Origin: Streptomyces sp. TRM70350
Lineage (GTDB): Bacteria > Actinomycetota > Actinomycetes > Streptomycetales > Streptomycetaceae
Direction: 5' to 3'
NCBI RefSeq assembly: GCF_019219825.1
Contig: NZ_JAHUXH010000036.1
Location: 1-64,000 of the forward strand
Length of the DNA: 64,000 nucleotides
Below the pieces are notes generated by a model. It made no database searches. It was not told the DNA's origin and worked only from the letters and a program-made list of their open reading frames with translations. How positions within the stretch are numbered: position 1 is the stretch's first letter; each line of letters starts with the position of its first letter. This document shows positions 9,255 through 17,589 of this stretch, one piece after another. The position numbers and the translations under genes are program-made.

Positions 9255-9698
9255 CAGGCGAATACTGCAGCCCTCGAATACCAACACTTCGCCAGTGCCG
9301 GCCGGGACACCACCGAGGGCATCGTTGGCGCCATCACCGGAACTTTGCACCGTCCCCAGACCGTCCTCCCCGGCCGCTACGGCCAGGACGGGGTGCTGCG
9401 GCTCGTCGCCCGCAGCACCCAACTGCACCCCGCGGCGGCCCGGCGTCTCGCCGACCAGCTCACCGTGCCAGGTCCGGGGCACCCCTGGGAGGGCGTGCGG
9501 TTCACGACGTCGTGGGGATCGCGCGCCCCGCTCGACGTAGCTCTCGTCGAGCCGGACATGGTCGCGGAGCCCACCGTGGACACCGCACAGGACCGCGGAG
9601 CCTGGCGACATCCGGTGCGGTTCGTCCATCTCCGGGAAGACACGGCATCCGGCGACGTGGCGGCCTTCGGTGAGGGCGCGGCTCCGGCCTCCGGCTGA
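9255..9698 (+). pseudogene. Remnant of an ATP-dependent DNA ligase (C-terminal part)
   Basis: The readable frame contains DTTEGIVGAITGTL, LPGRYGQDGVLRLVARST, GHPWEGVRFTTSWGS and LDVALVEPDMVAE, ending with WRHPVRFVHLRED. This is the OB-fold end of Streptomyces ATP-dependent DNA ligases: the VGAxTG strand, the GR.. lysine-poor loop and the V.P..V.E strand. The nucleotidyltransferase half with the catalytic KxDG lysine is missing, so it is a relic. It ends at TGA 9698. It is followed immediately by another relic on the opposite strand. Confidence 0.7.
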
Positions 9699-9708
9699 TC
9701 GCGGCCGA

Positions 9709-9908
9709 TCAGCCGGAAGGGTCCTTGTCAGCCACGGCATTGGCCGCCCGACAGGCGGAGCAAGGGATCTGGGGCCTTGGGTCCGTAGCGGCGGGTGAGC
9801 CCCTGGCAGCGCGGGCAGAAGCCGATCTCAGCCGGAAGGCAGCCCGAGCAGGAGCGCGGCGGCTGCGCGGTCCATCGAGGGGTCGATGCGCTGTGGCATC
9901 TCGTCCAT
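9709..9908 (-). pseudogene. Small zinc-ribbon protein, double frameshift
   Basis: Reads MDEMPQRIDPSMDRAAAALL from ATG 9908, shifts by one base at LPS (about 9834), continues EIGFCPRCQGLTRRYGPKAPDP, shifts again (about 9760) and ends CSACRAANAVADKD before TGA 9709. Rejoined, it would be a roughly 60-residue protein with two CxxC pairs, as in small actinobacterial zinc ribbons of unknown role. Two indels in 200 bp indicate genuine decay. Confidence 0.5.
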
Positions 9909-10039
9909 GCGTCCGAATGTACGGCTGGCGCCTCGTCCGGGCAGGTCGAGAGCAGTCGCGTCGCTCACGCCACGTCGATGCCCAGCGTGGGGTCCGGCCA
10001 CCTTCGCCGATACCGGAGCGACAGCCGCGGCGTCGGCCC

Positions 10040-10443
10040 GGGCCTGCTCACCGACGGCCGGGGCCGACTGCTGTGGATCTCGGCGGCCCGCCCCGGGCGC
10101 ACCTCGGAGATCACCGCCTGCCGGCACGACAAGCTCACCCGGAAACTGCGGGAAGCCGGGCTCGGAGCCATTGCCGACCTGGGGTCCGCCGGCCTCGACG
10201 ACGGCGGCCCCGACGCCGACCCGGCGGTGATCACCGGCTACAAGGCCGCCCGGAAACCGGCCCCTGACGCGAGGCCAGAAGCCGTCCAACACGGCACTGG
10301 CGGCCGTCCGGGCACCCGTCGAGCACGGCTTCGCCCACCTCAAGAACTGGCGCGTCCTGAGCAAGGTACGCACCGACCCCGCCTGGGCGACCGCCCTGGT
10401 CCGGGCCTTGCTGGTCCTCACGAACCGCGAAGTCGCCCGATGA
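10040..10443 (+). pseudogene. IS5-family transposase fragment, frameshifted
   Basis: The C-terminal half of an IS5-type DDE transposase: LLTDGRGRLLWISAARPGRT, ITACRHDKLTRKLREAGL, ADLGSAGLDD. After a shift near 10255 it continues SNTALAAVRAPVEHGFAHLK and LVRALLVLTNREVAR to TGA 10441-10443. The catalytic glutamate region (VEHGFAHLK) is present but the first part of the gene and the IS ends are not. Dead element. Confidence 0.75.
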
Positions 10444-10705
10444 CCGACGATCTTCACCAAAGTCCCCTGCCAGCGACCAGCACGAGCATCCCGATGCCCA
10501 CGCACACCAGCCCCGTGACCAGCAACTTCAGCTTGCCCACCTCTCATCGGTGCGAAGCCCTACGCGGCCAGCAGCGGGGCACGCGACGAGATGACGAGAC
10601 TGCGACGGCACGCAGCGGGGACGTGACACTGCGGTTGGCGTACGCCGACCGGCGAAGGTGCTGCCGCGCCCTCGCCGGTTGCGCGTCATGCTCCTTCCGC
10701 GGACA
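10444..10705. other. Intergenic, no gene seen
   Basis: About 260 bp between the IS5 remnant and the 3' end of the alpha-galactosidase gene. A 24-codon hydrophobic reading frame exists on the minus strand but has no other support. No clear terminator hairpin was identified. Confidence 0.4.
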
Positions 10706-12706
10706 TCAGCTGAGGGTCCACTTCTGGTTGGTCTGACCGTTGCAGGTCCAAAGGATCAGCTTGGTGCCGTTGGCGGTCGCCGCGCCGGAGGCGTCCAGGC
10801 AGAGACCGGAGAGGTTGTTGGTGAGGGTGCCGTCGGAGTTGGCGGTCCATCTCTGGTTGGTGCCGTTGTTGCAGTCCCAGATGATGACCTTGGTGCCGTT
10901 GGTGGTGCCGTTGTTGTCGGCGTCGAGGCACTTGTTGCCGTAGACGACGAGTTCGCCGCGCGACGTGTGGGCCAAGGTCTGGTTGCGCCCGCCGGAGCAG
11001 TCCCAGATCTGTGCCTGGGTGGCGTTGACGTAGGTGTTCTTCTCGATGTCCAGGCAGCGGTTGGAGGCGGAGCCGACGAGGGCGGCGCCGTCGGTGCCGG
11101 GGATGCCCTGGACGCGCAGGGCGTCGATGTCGGGCGCGGTGCTGCCGGAGACCGCGGCGAACCTCACGGTGTTCGTGCCCTTGGCCAGATGCGCGAGCAC
11201 GGACACGGTGCGGTAGGTCGTGGCAGAGCCGGTCGGCGGGAAGGACACGACGTACTTGTACTGGCCGTTCACCTGGACGGTTGCCCTGCGAGCGGTGGTA
11301 CCGCCGTTGGCGTAGGTGACGTCCACCAGCTTGGTGCCTGCCGTCGAGGCGGTGACGCCGGTGAACGTCGGCGTGGTGGCGGTGGTGGTGTCCTCGTACG
11401 TCGAGCCGGTGGCCTCGGTGCCGGAGACGGTGAGAAGCACCGCGTCGTTGGCGGGGACGGAGGTGGTGTAGCCGGTGGCGAAGGATCCGGTGTGGGTGCG
11501 GGTCCAGGCGTTGCGCACGGTGGCGGAGGCGGTGGTCAGGCCGAGGTCGGCCCAGCGGACGGTGATGTTCGCGGCGGAGCCGGTGCGGTTGAACAGCATC
11601 ACCGCGCGCTTGCCCGTACCGGAGAGCACCTTGCCGTACACCTGCAGGTTCCGGGCGTCCTCGGCGACCTTGACGCCCTGCAGGCCACGCGGGTCCTGGT
11701 TGATGGCGAGGACCTCGGGATTGGTGAGGATGTCGCGGGTCTCGGTGGTCATCGTGGCCACGTTGTTGCCGGCCAGCAGCGGGGCGCCGGCGATGGACCA
11801 CAGGCTCATGTGCAGCCGGTTGCGTGCGGCGGTCATGCCGTTCAGGCCGACCATCAGCATGTCGGGGTCGTTGTAGTAGCCGGTGTGCTGGGCGGCGGGT
11901 TGCAGGGCCTCGTCGAAGTTGCGGTACATCTTCGTCAGGCCCGGGGTCTCCTTATACAGGAGCACGTCATGGCTGGTGCGCCACAAGTCCCCATAGCCGG
12001 ACGCCCAGTTCCACGGCAGTCCGGTGCCCCACTCGCAGAACGACAGCACCAGCTTGCGGCCGGTGACGGCGGACGCGGCCTCGTTGGCGGCGGCGATCTG
12101 CTTGTACGTGGCCTCCTGGTCCAGGCCCTCCACACGGCCGCCGCACCAGTCGATCTTGACGTAGTCGAAGCCCCAGCGCTGGAAGGTCTCCAGGTCCTGC
12201 TGGTAGTGGCCCTCCATACCGGTGTTGGGCGCGGCGGGGCGGGTGGTGGGGTAGTAGTAGCCGCAGCCCTGCTTGCCGGCGTCGGTGTAGATGCCGGCCT
12301 TCAGACCCTTGCTGTGAATGTAGTCGGCTATGGCCTTCATGCCGCCGGGCCACAGGGTCTCGTCGACCACCATGTTGCCGTTCGCGTCGCGCTGGCCCTG
12401 CCACCAGCCGTCGTCGAGGTTGACGTACTTGTAGCCGGCGGCGGCCATGCCGGAGGAGACCAAGGCGTCTGCCTGCTGCTTGATCACGTTGTGGTCGATA
12501 CTGCTGAAGAAGCTGTTCCAGGACGCCCAGCCCATGGGCGGCGGGGTGACGCCTATCTGATTCGTGCTCACGGCTGCCAGTTCGGGGGACAGGGGCGCCG
12601 ACGGCTCCTCCCGGTCGAGGCCCGCCAGACCGGTGACGGCGAGCCCGGCGGCGATGAGCGGGGCGGTGATGCGTCTGGTCCATCTTCCTGCAGCGGTGTG
12701 GAACAT
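10706..12706 (-). CDS. Secreted GH27 alpha-galactosidase with CBM35-like and ricin-type (CBM13) domains
   Basis: Hydrolyses terminal alpha-1,6-galactose from galacto-oligosaccharides or galactomannan outside the cell. The N-terminus has basic residues and a hydrophobic signal (about 1-30). The GH27 barrel follows (PPMGWASWNSF, YVNLDDGWW), with nucleophile Asp about 186 in YVKIDWCGG and acid/base Asp about 247 in WRTSHD. A beta-sandwich typical of CBM35/CBM6 follows (about 430-530), then three ricin-B repeats with the QxW pattern (NQTL, NQRW, NQKW). ATG 12706 is chosen over TTG 12718 because TTGGAGAG then lies at ribosome-site distance. It is transcribed alone and ends 260 bp from an IS relic. 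Confidence 0.92.
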   Translation of the reverse strand: MFHTAAGRWTRRITAPLIAAGLAVTGLAGLDREEPSAPLSPELAAVSTNQIGVTPPPMGWASWNSFFSSIDHNVIKQQADALVSSGMAAAGYKYVNLDDGWWQGQRDANGNMVVDETLWPGGMKAIADYIHSKGLKAGIYTDAGKQGCGYYYPTTRPAAPNTGMEGHYQQDLETFQRWGFDYVKIDWCGGRVEGLDQEATYKQIAAANEAASAVTGRKLVLSFCEWGTGLPWNWASGYGDLWRTSHDVLLYKETPGLTKMYRNFDEALQPAAQHTGYYNDPDMLMVGLNGMTAARNRLHMSLWSIAGAPLLAGNNVATMTTETRDILTNPEVLAINQDPRGLQGVKVAEDARNLQVYGKVLSGTGKRAVMLFNRTGSAANITVRWADLGLTTASATVRNAWTRTHTGSFATGYTTSVPANDAVLLTVSGTEATGSTYEDTTTATTPTFTGVTASTAGTKLVDVTYANGGTTARRATVQVNGQYKYVVSFPPTGSATTYRTVSVLAHLAKGTNTVRFAAVSGSTAPDIDALRVQGIPGTDGAALVGSASNRCLDIEKNTYVNATQAQIWDCSGGRNQTLAHTSRGELVVYGNKCLDADNNGTTNGTKVIIWDCNNGTNQRWTANSDGTLTNNLSGLCLDASGAATANGTKLILWTCNGQTNQKWTLS

Positions 12707-13120
12707 GCGGCTCTCCAAGGGGAGGGGAAGTGGGAAGGAACACTGACCGCACGAAGCTGGCGTCTGCGTCGATGGTCAGGTTGGCGGTGATGTGCGGGAA
12801 GCAGAAAGGGCGCTCAGTGAGAGAGTGCTGAGGTACACGCATGCGCAGCCACTGCCACCGGTGTCCGAAATACCGGACCAGGTTCGGTGAGGCGGTCAAA
12901 AAAGTAGAGGTGAGGGGACCGCAGGTCAATGGTTGTGTCGCTTCTCGTTGGTTTTTGTGTGGAGGCGTCAGCTGGGGCCACCAGCTGTGGCAGCGGATCG
13001 GTGATCACGGCTGGCGGTATCGGGCCCCGCAGGCCGCGGGTGCCGTTCGAGGACTCACCGGCCCCAGCCTGTCAGCTCGGTGACGCCCCTTCACTCACGG
13101 GCGTACGGCTTCCAGGGAGT
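12707..13120. other. Alpha-galactosidase upstream region
   Basis: About 410 bp holding the 5' untranslated and promoter region of the minus-strand alpha-galactosidase. An imperfect palindrome GTCCGAAATACCGGAC (12863-12878) could be a regulator site, but it lacks the central CG arms seen at the LacI sites elsewhere in the window. No gene recognised. Confidence 0.35.
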
Positions 13121-13291
13121 TCACATTCCGTCCGGGAAACGTTCCCGCAGGCCGGCCGCCGCCCGCAGCGCCGTGCGGCTCTCGCCCACGCCGCCCGGTC
13201 CCACCAGGGTCACCAGCGGCGCCTCCTCGAACGCTCGGTGCAGCAGGCCGAGTTCCTCCTGCCGACCGACGAAACCGGCCCGTTCGACGGG
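13121..13291 (-). pseudogene. Fragment of an AfsR/LuxR-type NTPase regulator with altered Walker A
   Basis: Reads ERAGFVGRQEELGLLHRAF, then PLVTLVGPGGVGESRTALRA to a stop at 13121. FVGRxxEL and GPGGVGK(S/T) are the opening of the NB-ARC/AAA domain of large Streptomyces regulators. Here the Walker A lysine is Glu (GVGES), which would abolish ATP binding, and the rest of the protein is gone. Flanking sequence is unrelated. Confidence 0.6.
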
Positions 13292-13435
13292 CAGTTGCCC
13301 GCCGCGCTGCTGGCCAGAGCCAATCCCCGGTGGTTTGAGGCAACCTGCGGGCACTTCTCGTGAGTCGGCTTGCCGCGGATCGTCCTACTCCTGACGCCGC
13401 TGTCACCTGGTGCGGACAGCGTTCCCCCCCCCATA

Positions 13436-14320
13436 CGTGACATCCGGCGTCAGGATTTACCGGGACGTCGAGACGCTGTCCGCCGCCGGCGTCCCGGTGT
13501 GGACGGAACGCGGACGCGGCGGCGGTGTCCGGCTGCTGCCCGGCTACCGCACCGACGTCACCGGGCAGACCAACGACGAGGCTCGGGCCCTGTTCGTGCT
13601 GGCCGCCGAGGGCACCCATGACGCGCTCGGACTGGGCGAGGCGATACGCTCCGCACTGCGCAAGGTCATGGCCGCGCCGCCCGATCCCCTACCGCGGCGA
13701 CGCCGAGCGCACCAGCCAGTGCGTCCTGGTCGATCCCGCCCGCTGGATGCACGGCACCGGGACAGCCACCGACGCGGACCTCGCCGAGCTGCAGCACACC
13801 GTCTTCACCGACCGCCGGCTGCGGCTGACGTACCGCAGTGCCGACGCCCGCGAGCCGCGCGGCCACACCGTCGACCCGTACGGGCTGGTCAGCAAGGCCG
13901 GCGTCTGGTACCTGGCGGCCGGCTGCGACGGCGAGCCGCGGCTGTTCCATGCCGACCGTATCCTGTCGACCGCCGTGATCGACGAGCCGGTGCGACGCCG
14001 TCCCGGCCAGGCCCTCGCCACCGCCTGGGGTCTGCTGCGCGAACGCTTCGAGCGACTGCCCGACGCCCTGCGCGTCCACTGCCGGGTCCGCCGCGCACAG
14101 CTGGAGATCTTCCAGCGACTCTTCGCCTCCCGCCTGGTCGCCCCGCCGGAGCCGGTGGACGCCGACTGCTCCCGCGCCGACCCCGCCTTCCGCGACCTCC
14201 CCGACGTACGCGAACTGCTCTCCCTCGGCGCCTGCGTCGAGTCCTCGCCCACCCGAGGCCCGCGACGAACTCACCACCGTCGCCGCCGAACTGGCGACGC
14301 TGTACGACGCGCGGGCGTGA
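13436..14320 (+). pseudogene. WYL-domain transcriptional regulator, no complete HTH, two frameshifts
   Basis: The fragment opens in the middle of the winged helix (VRIYRDVETLSAAGVPVW, RGRGGGVRLLPGY). It shifts frame near 13680, then gives the WYL core (RRLRLTYRSADA, VDPYGLVSKAGVWYLAAGCD) and the C-terminal correction domain (RERFERLPDALRVHCRVRR). It shifts again near 14250 before EARDELTTVAAELATLYDAR and TGA 14318-14320. The first helix-turn-helix residues are replaced by unrelated sequence next to a run of C. Family members sense ligands and repress transcription; this copy cannot bind DNA normally. Confidence 0.75.
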
Positions 14321-14478
14321 GGGTGACGGGGCCGTGTGCGCCGGTGCCGAGGTGGAACCTGCGGTGAGCCGCCGGAGCCCCGTCGACCGGCGCACGGCCG
14401 TACCGGCGGGAGCACCGCCGTAGCCCTGAGGGTCGTACGACCCCAAGCCGTGCCGCCGTCGCCGGCGACTCGGCGCCG

Positions 14479-15549
14479 TCATCGACGGGGTGTGCTGCCT
14501 CGCAGGACGACGTTCGTGGAGACCGGCACGATCCGCGAGGCGTCGTCGTCGGAGAGGGCGAGTTCCATCGCGCGGACCCCCACCTGCCGCAGCGGTACGG
14601 ACACGGTGGTCAGCGCCGGGACGACGTCCACCGCCGGGCCGATGTCGTCGAAGCCGGCGACGGCGACGTCCTGGCCGGGGACCAGCCCGGCGTCGCGCAA
14701 GGCGGTCATCACACCGATCGCCATGACGTCGTTGACGGCGAAGACGAGTTCGGTGCCGTCGAGGCCCCGCTGCAGGAGCTCGCGTGCAGCCGCGTATCCG
14801 CCTCGGCGGCTGAACCCGGCCTCGACCAGGAACCGCTCGTCGATGTCGATGCCGAACTCGCGCAGCCCCTCCAGGAAGCCACTGCACCGGTCACGGGACG
14901 TCCTGAGGCCGACGCCCGCGCGCACCACCGCGAAGCGTCGGTATCCGAGGCCCACGAGCGCTCGGGCGAGCTGCCGAGCTCCACCGTAGTTGTCGATGCT
15001 CACAGTGCGGAACGGCAGGTCGTGCTGGCTGATCAGGACGACCCTGCCGCCCGCTGCCCGGTAGGCGTCGAGCTCGTCGGCGAGAGCGTCACGGGTGTCG
15101 GTGTCGTCGATACGGCTGCCGGTCAGGATGATGGCGCGGGGCCGCATCCCGCGCAGTGTCCTGACGATCTGGAGTTCCCGCTCGGGGGAGCGGTCCGCGA
15201 CCGCCATGGTCACGATGAGCCCGGCCGCCTCCGCCGCCTGCGTCACACCACCCGCGATGGAGGAGAAGTACGGGTCGTCGACACCGCTGACGACCAGCGC
15301 GGCGGTGTTCGTCGAGCCCCGTGCGATCGCCTGGGCGGACAGGTGCGGCGCGTAGTCCAGGTCCGCGGCCGCGGCGAGCACCCGGTCCACATTCTCCTGC
15401 CGGACGTTGCGGATGCTGCCGTTGAGCACGCGCGACGCCGTCGCCTGCGAGACGCCCGCCGCCCGCGCCACATCACGCAGGGTCGCCTGGCGCTCCCCGG
15501 CCCCGGCCTCCCCACGCCGGCGCAGAGGCGCCCCCGACCCGTCTTCCAT
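14479..15549 (-). CDS. LacI-family transcriptional regulator (LacI-1)
   Basis: 356 residues from ATG 15549. The frame is open further upstream only because of G+C bias across a tandem repeat. The N-terminal HTH is TLRDVARAAGVSQATASRVL with hinge helix SAQAIARGSTN. A periplasmic-binding-protein-like sensor domain follows (ALVVSGVDDPYFSSIAGGV, VFAVNDVMAIGVMTALRDAG, VAVAGFDDIGPAVDV) to GSTPRR. Such regulators release DNA on binding a sugar. The operator-like site at 15640-15653 lies 90 bp upstream of its own start and recurs before the beta-helix gene. It is divergent from LacI-2, a close relative that shares the ASRVL and F(R/D)(T/S)(V/I)S(I/F)DN blocks. Confidence 0.92.
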   Translation of the reverse strand: MEDGSGAPLRRRGEAGAGERQATLRDVARAAGVSQATASRVLNGSIRNVRQENVDRVLAAAADLDYAPHLSAQAIARGSTNTAALVVSGVDDPYFSSIAGGVTQAAEAAGLIVTMAVADRSPERELQIVRTLRGMRPRAIILTGSRIDDTDTRDALADELDAYRAAGGRVVLISQHDLPFRTVSIDNYGGARQLARALVGLGYRRFAVVRAGVGLRTSRDRCSGFLEGLREFGIDIDERFLVEAGFSRRGGYAAARELLQRGLDGTELVFAVNDVMAIGVMTALRDAGLVPGQDVAVAGFDDIGPAVDVVPALTTVSVPLRQVGVRAMELALSDDDASRIVPVSTNVVLRGSTPRR

Positions 15550-15639
15550 GCCGCATATTGTGCACCGGCCCACACACCGCCTGAGAAGGGGTGGGTGCTC
15601 ACGGAAGGTCACTCCCCAGACAAGACGCCCCCCCACGCC

Positions 15640-15653
15640 GGAATGCGTTTTCC
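15640..15653. promoter_or_regulatory. LacI-type operator candidate GGAATGCGTTTTCC (copy 1)
   Basis: A 14-bp imperfect palindrome centred on CG, the hallmark of LacI-family operators (GGAA..CG..TTCC). The identical 14-mer occurs at 17365-17378 upstream of the beta-helix gene. The site precedes LacI-1, so autoregulation is likely. Confidence 0.6.
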
Positions 15654-15674
15654 CTCCCCTCGGCCGATGCCACC

Positions 15675-16006
15675 GACGGCGACACGTCGTCCAGCCTCGA
15701 CGACGCGCCTGGCGGGTGAAGCCCCGACCAGGGCCGACACGGCCACCCTTCGGCCGGGCGACCGGGTCCTGGCCGGCGACCGCGTGGTCGACGCTCTGAC
15801 GGCGACACGTTCGTCCAGCCTCGACGACGCGCCTGGCGGGTGAAGCCCCGACCAGGGCCGACACGGCCACCCTTCGGCCGGGCGACCGGGTCCTGGCCGG
15901 CGACCGCGTGGTCGACGCTCTGACGGCGACACGTCGTCCAGCCTCTACGACGCGCCTGGCGGGTGAAGCCCCGACCAGCGCCGAGGCGGCCACCTTCCGG
16001 CCGGGC
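15675..16006. repeat. Direct tandem repeat, unit 123-124 bp, about 2.7 copies
   Basis: Units begin with GACGGCGACACGT at 15675, 15798 and 15922. Copies 1 and 2 differ by a single inserted T; copy 3 diverges after about 60 bp. The unit is G+C-rich with no ribosome site and no conserved codon pattern. It fills most of the gap between the divergent regulators LacI-1 and LacI-2. It looks like a recent duplication of intergenic DNA. Confidence 0.9.
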
Positions 16007-16202
16007 ACCGCATCCTGTCGCGTACGGTCGTGTACGCGGTCCCTCGCCGGCCGTCGACACCGTGCACTCCGTGCACACCAGGGAGAGCCGCGCCATCGCG
16101 GAGTCGGTCGCCGGTGCCCTCCGTGTCCCGCGGGCGACCGGTCACAGATATCCTCGGGTAGCGTCGACGGCTCGTATGCGTGGTGCGGGAGGGAACGGCA
16201 CG

Positions 16203-17237
16203 ATGCCCCATCCAGCCAGACCGACCGTCACCTTGCGCGACGTGGCGGCGGCCGCCGGAGTGTCGGTCACCACCGCATCACGCGTCCTGGGCGGCAGCTC
16301 GCGGACGGTGGCGCCCGAATACCATCAGCGGGTCCTCACCGCCGCGGCCGCGCTGCGCTACACCGCGGACGCCTCGGCCCGGGCCATGCGGCGCGCGAAC
16401 GACTCGATCGCGGTCGTCGCCGACGACCTCACGACTCCGTCGATGGGCCTGGCCGCCGCGGCGATGGAACGGCAGGCGCGCGACGCCGGGGCGTTCGTGA
16501 CGGTCTCGTCGACCCACGGCACCGCCGAGCGCCAGCTCGACACCGTCCGGCTGCAGCGTGCGCTCCGGCCGCGGGCGCTCATCCTGACGTCGAGCCGCCT
16601 CGACGCGAACGCCCTGGACGGGCGGCTGCTCGACGAGCTGCTCGGCTATGAACGCGAGGGCGGCCGGGTGGTGATCGTCGGCGACACCGACATGCCGTTC
16701 GACTCCATCAGCTTCGACAATCACGGCTCCGCGAGGGAACTCGCCACCCGTGTCGCCGAGTCGGGGCACCGGCATGTGACGATCCTGGCCGGCGTCCGCG
16801 GGCGGGGCAACGTCTCCGCCCGCACCGCGGGGTTCGTGGCCGGGCTCCGCGACGGCGGCATCGAGCGGCGGAACATCCGGATCTCGCACTGTGCGGTGAG
16901 CCGCCAAGGGGGGTTCGACGCGGCACGACGCCTGGTCGCCAAGGGGTTTGAGCCGCCCCACGCCGTGCTCGCCGCGAACGACACCATCGCCATCGGAGCG
17001 ATGTCGGCCTTCCGGGCCGCCGGGGTGGCGGTGCCGGCGGACGTCTCGGTGACCGGTTTCGACGACATCGAGCTCGCGACCGACGTGACACCACGGCTGA
17101 CCACCGTGTCGTTGCCTCTGGCGCAGGCAGGTGCCGAGGCGGTCCGCCTCGCCCTCGCACCTCGTGCGGAAGCCGCGCGCCTGATGATGCACGGGCAGGT
17201 CGTGGTGCGCGACAGCACGGCGCGTCACGTGGGCTGA
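16203..17237 (+). CDS. LacI-family transcriptional regulator (LacI-2)
   Basis: 344 residues from ATG 16203, preceded by GGGAGGGAACGGC. HTH: TLRDVAAAAGVSVTTASRVL. Hinge: ASARAMRRANDS. Sensor domain: AVVADDLTTPSMGLAAAAME, AVLAANDTIAIGAMSAFRAA, VSVTGFDDIELATDVTPRL; ends RDSTARHVG. It is followed by the beta-helix gene after 350 bp that contain an operator matching the one next to LacI-1. It probably controls the secreted beta-helix protein in response to a released saccharide. LacI-1 and LacI-2 look like a diverged duplicate pair. Confidence 0.92.
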   Translation: MPHPARPTVTLRDVAAAAGVSVTTASRVLGGSSRTVAPEYHQRVLTAAAALRYTADASARAMRRANDSIAVVADDLTTPSMGLAAAAMERQARDAGAFVTVSSTHGTAERQLDTVRLQRALRPRALILTSSRLDANALDGRLLDELLGYEREGGRVVIVGDTDMPFDSISFDNHGSARELATRVAESGHRHVTILAGVRGRGNVSARTAGFVAGLRDGGIERRNIRISHCAVSRQGGFDAARRLVAKGFEPPHAVLAANDTIAIGAMSAFRAAGVAVPADVSVTGFDDIELATDVTPRLTTVSLPLAQAGAEAVRLALAPRAEAARLMMHGQVVVRDSTARHVG

Positions 17238-17589
17238 CCCACCCCCCCCCCCCGCGGCTCGGTACCGGCGGGCCGTGATCACGCGGCCGCGGTGTTCCAG
17301 CGGGGTCGACGAGTTCATCCGCTCGAAACCTTGACGCACTCGATCACCGCTGGGCACACTGCGCGGAATGCGTTTTCCCGGATCGGCCTGAGGGACAGGC
17401 ATGAGCACTCCCGGCGACTTCCAGCGGCTCGGACCGACCGCGGCGCCGCCCGTATCGGGGCCCACCGACCCCCACCGCGACCGGGAGCCGGACGCGAAAA
17501 ACCAGCACCCGGAGCCGTTGTGCGGCGTCTCGGCCGGAGGGGTCCCGACAGGAGCCACCACCGCACCACCCGGATGACAAGAGGAGACA
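17238..17589. other. Intergenic region before the beta-helix gene, with a 12-C run
   Basis: About 350 bp. It begins with a homopolymer of twelve C (17242-17253), a likely site for sequencing slippage or phase variation. It includes the operator copy at 17365. It ends with a purine-rich ribosome site (AAGAGGAGACA) just before ATG 17590. No gene is convincing here. Confidence 0.6.
17365..17378. promoter_or_regulatory. LacI-type operator candidate GGAATGCGTTTTCC (copy 2)
   Basis: Identical to the 14-mer at 15640. It lies about 210 bp upstream of the secreted beta-helix gene and downstream of LacI-2. The shared motif suggests that LacI-1 and/or LacI-2 control this gene. Confidence 0.6.

Noticed and set aside
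10658..12790. A 710-codon open frame on the plus strand
   Set aside because: It is antisense to the alpha-galactosidase gene and consists of Gly/Val/Ala/Arg-rich low-complexity sequence produced by third-position G/C bias.
15550..16008. Upstream extension of LacI-1 through the tandem repeat
   Set aside because: The extra residues are repeats of Arg/Ala-rich sequence encoded by the 123-bp units; ATG 15549 gives the normal LacI length.
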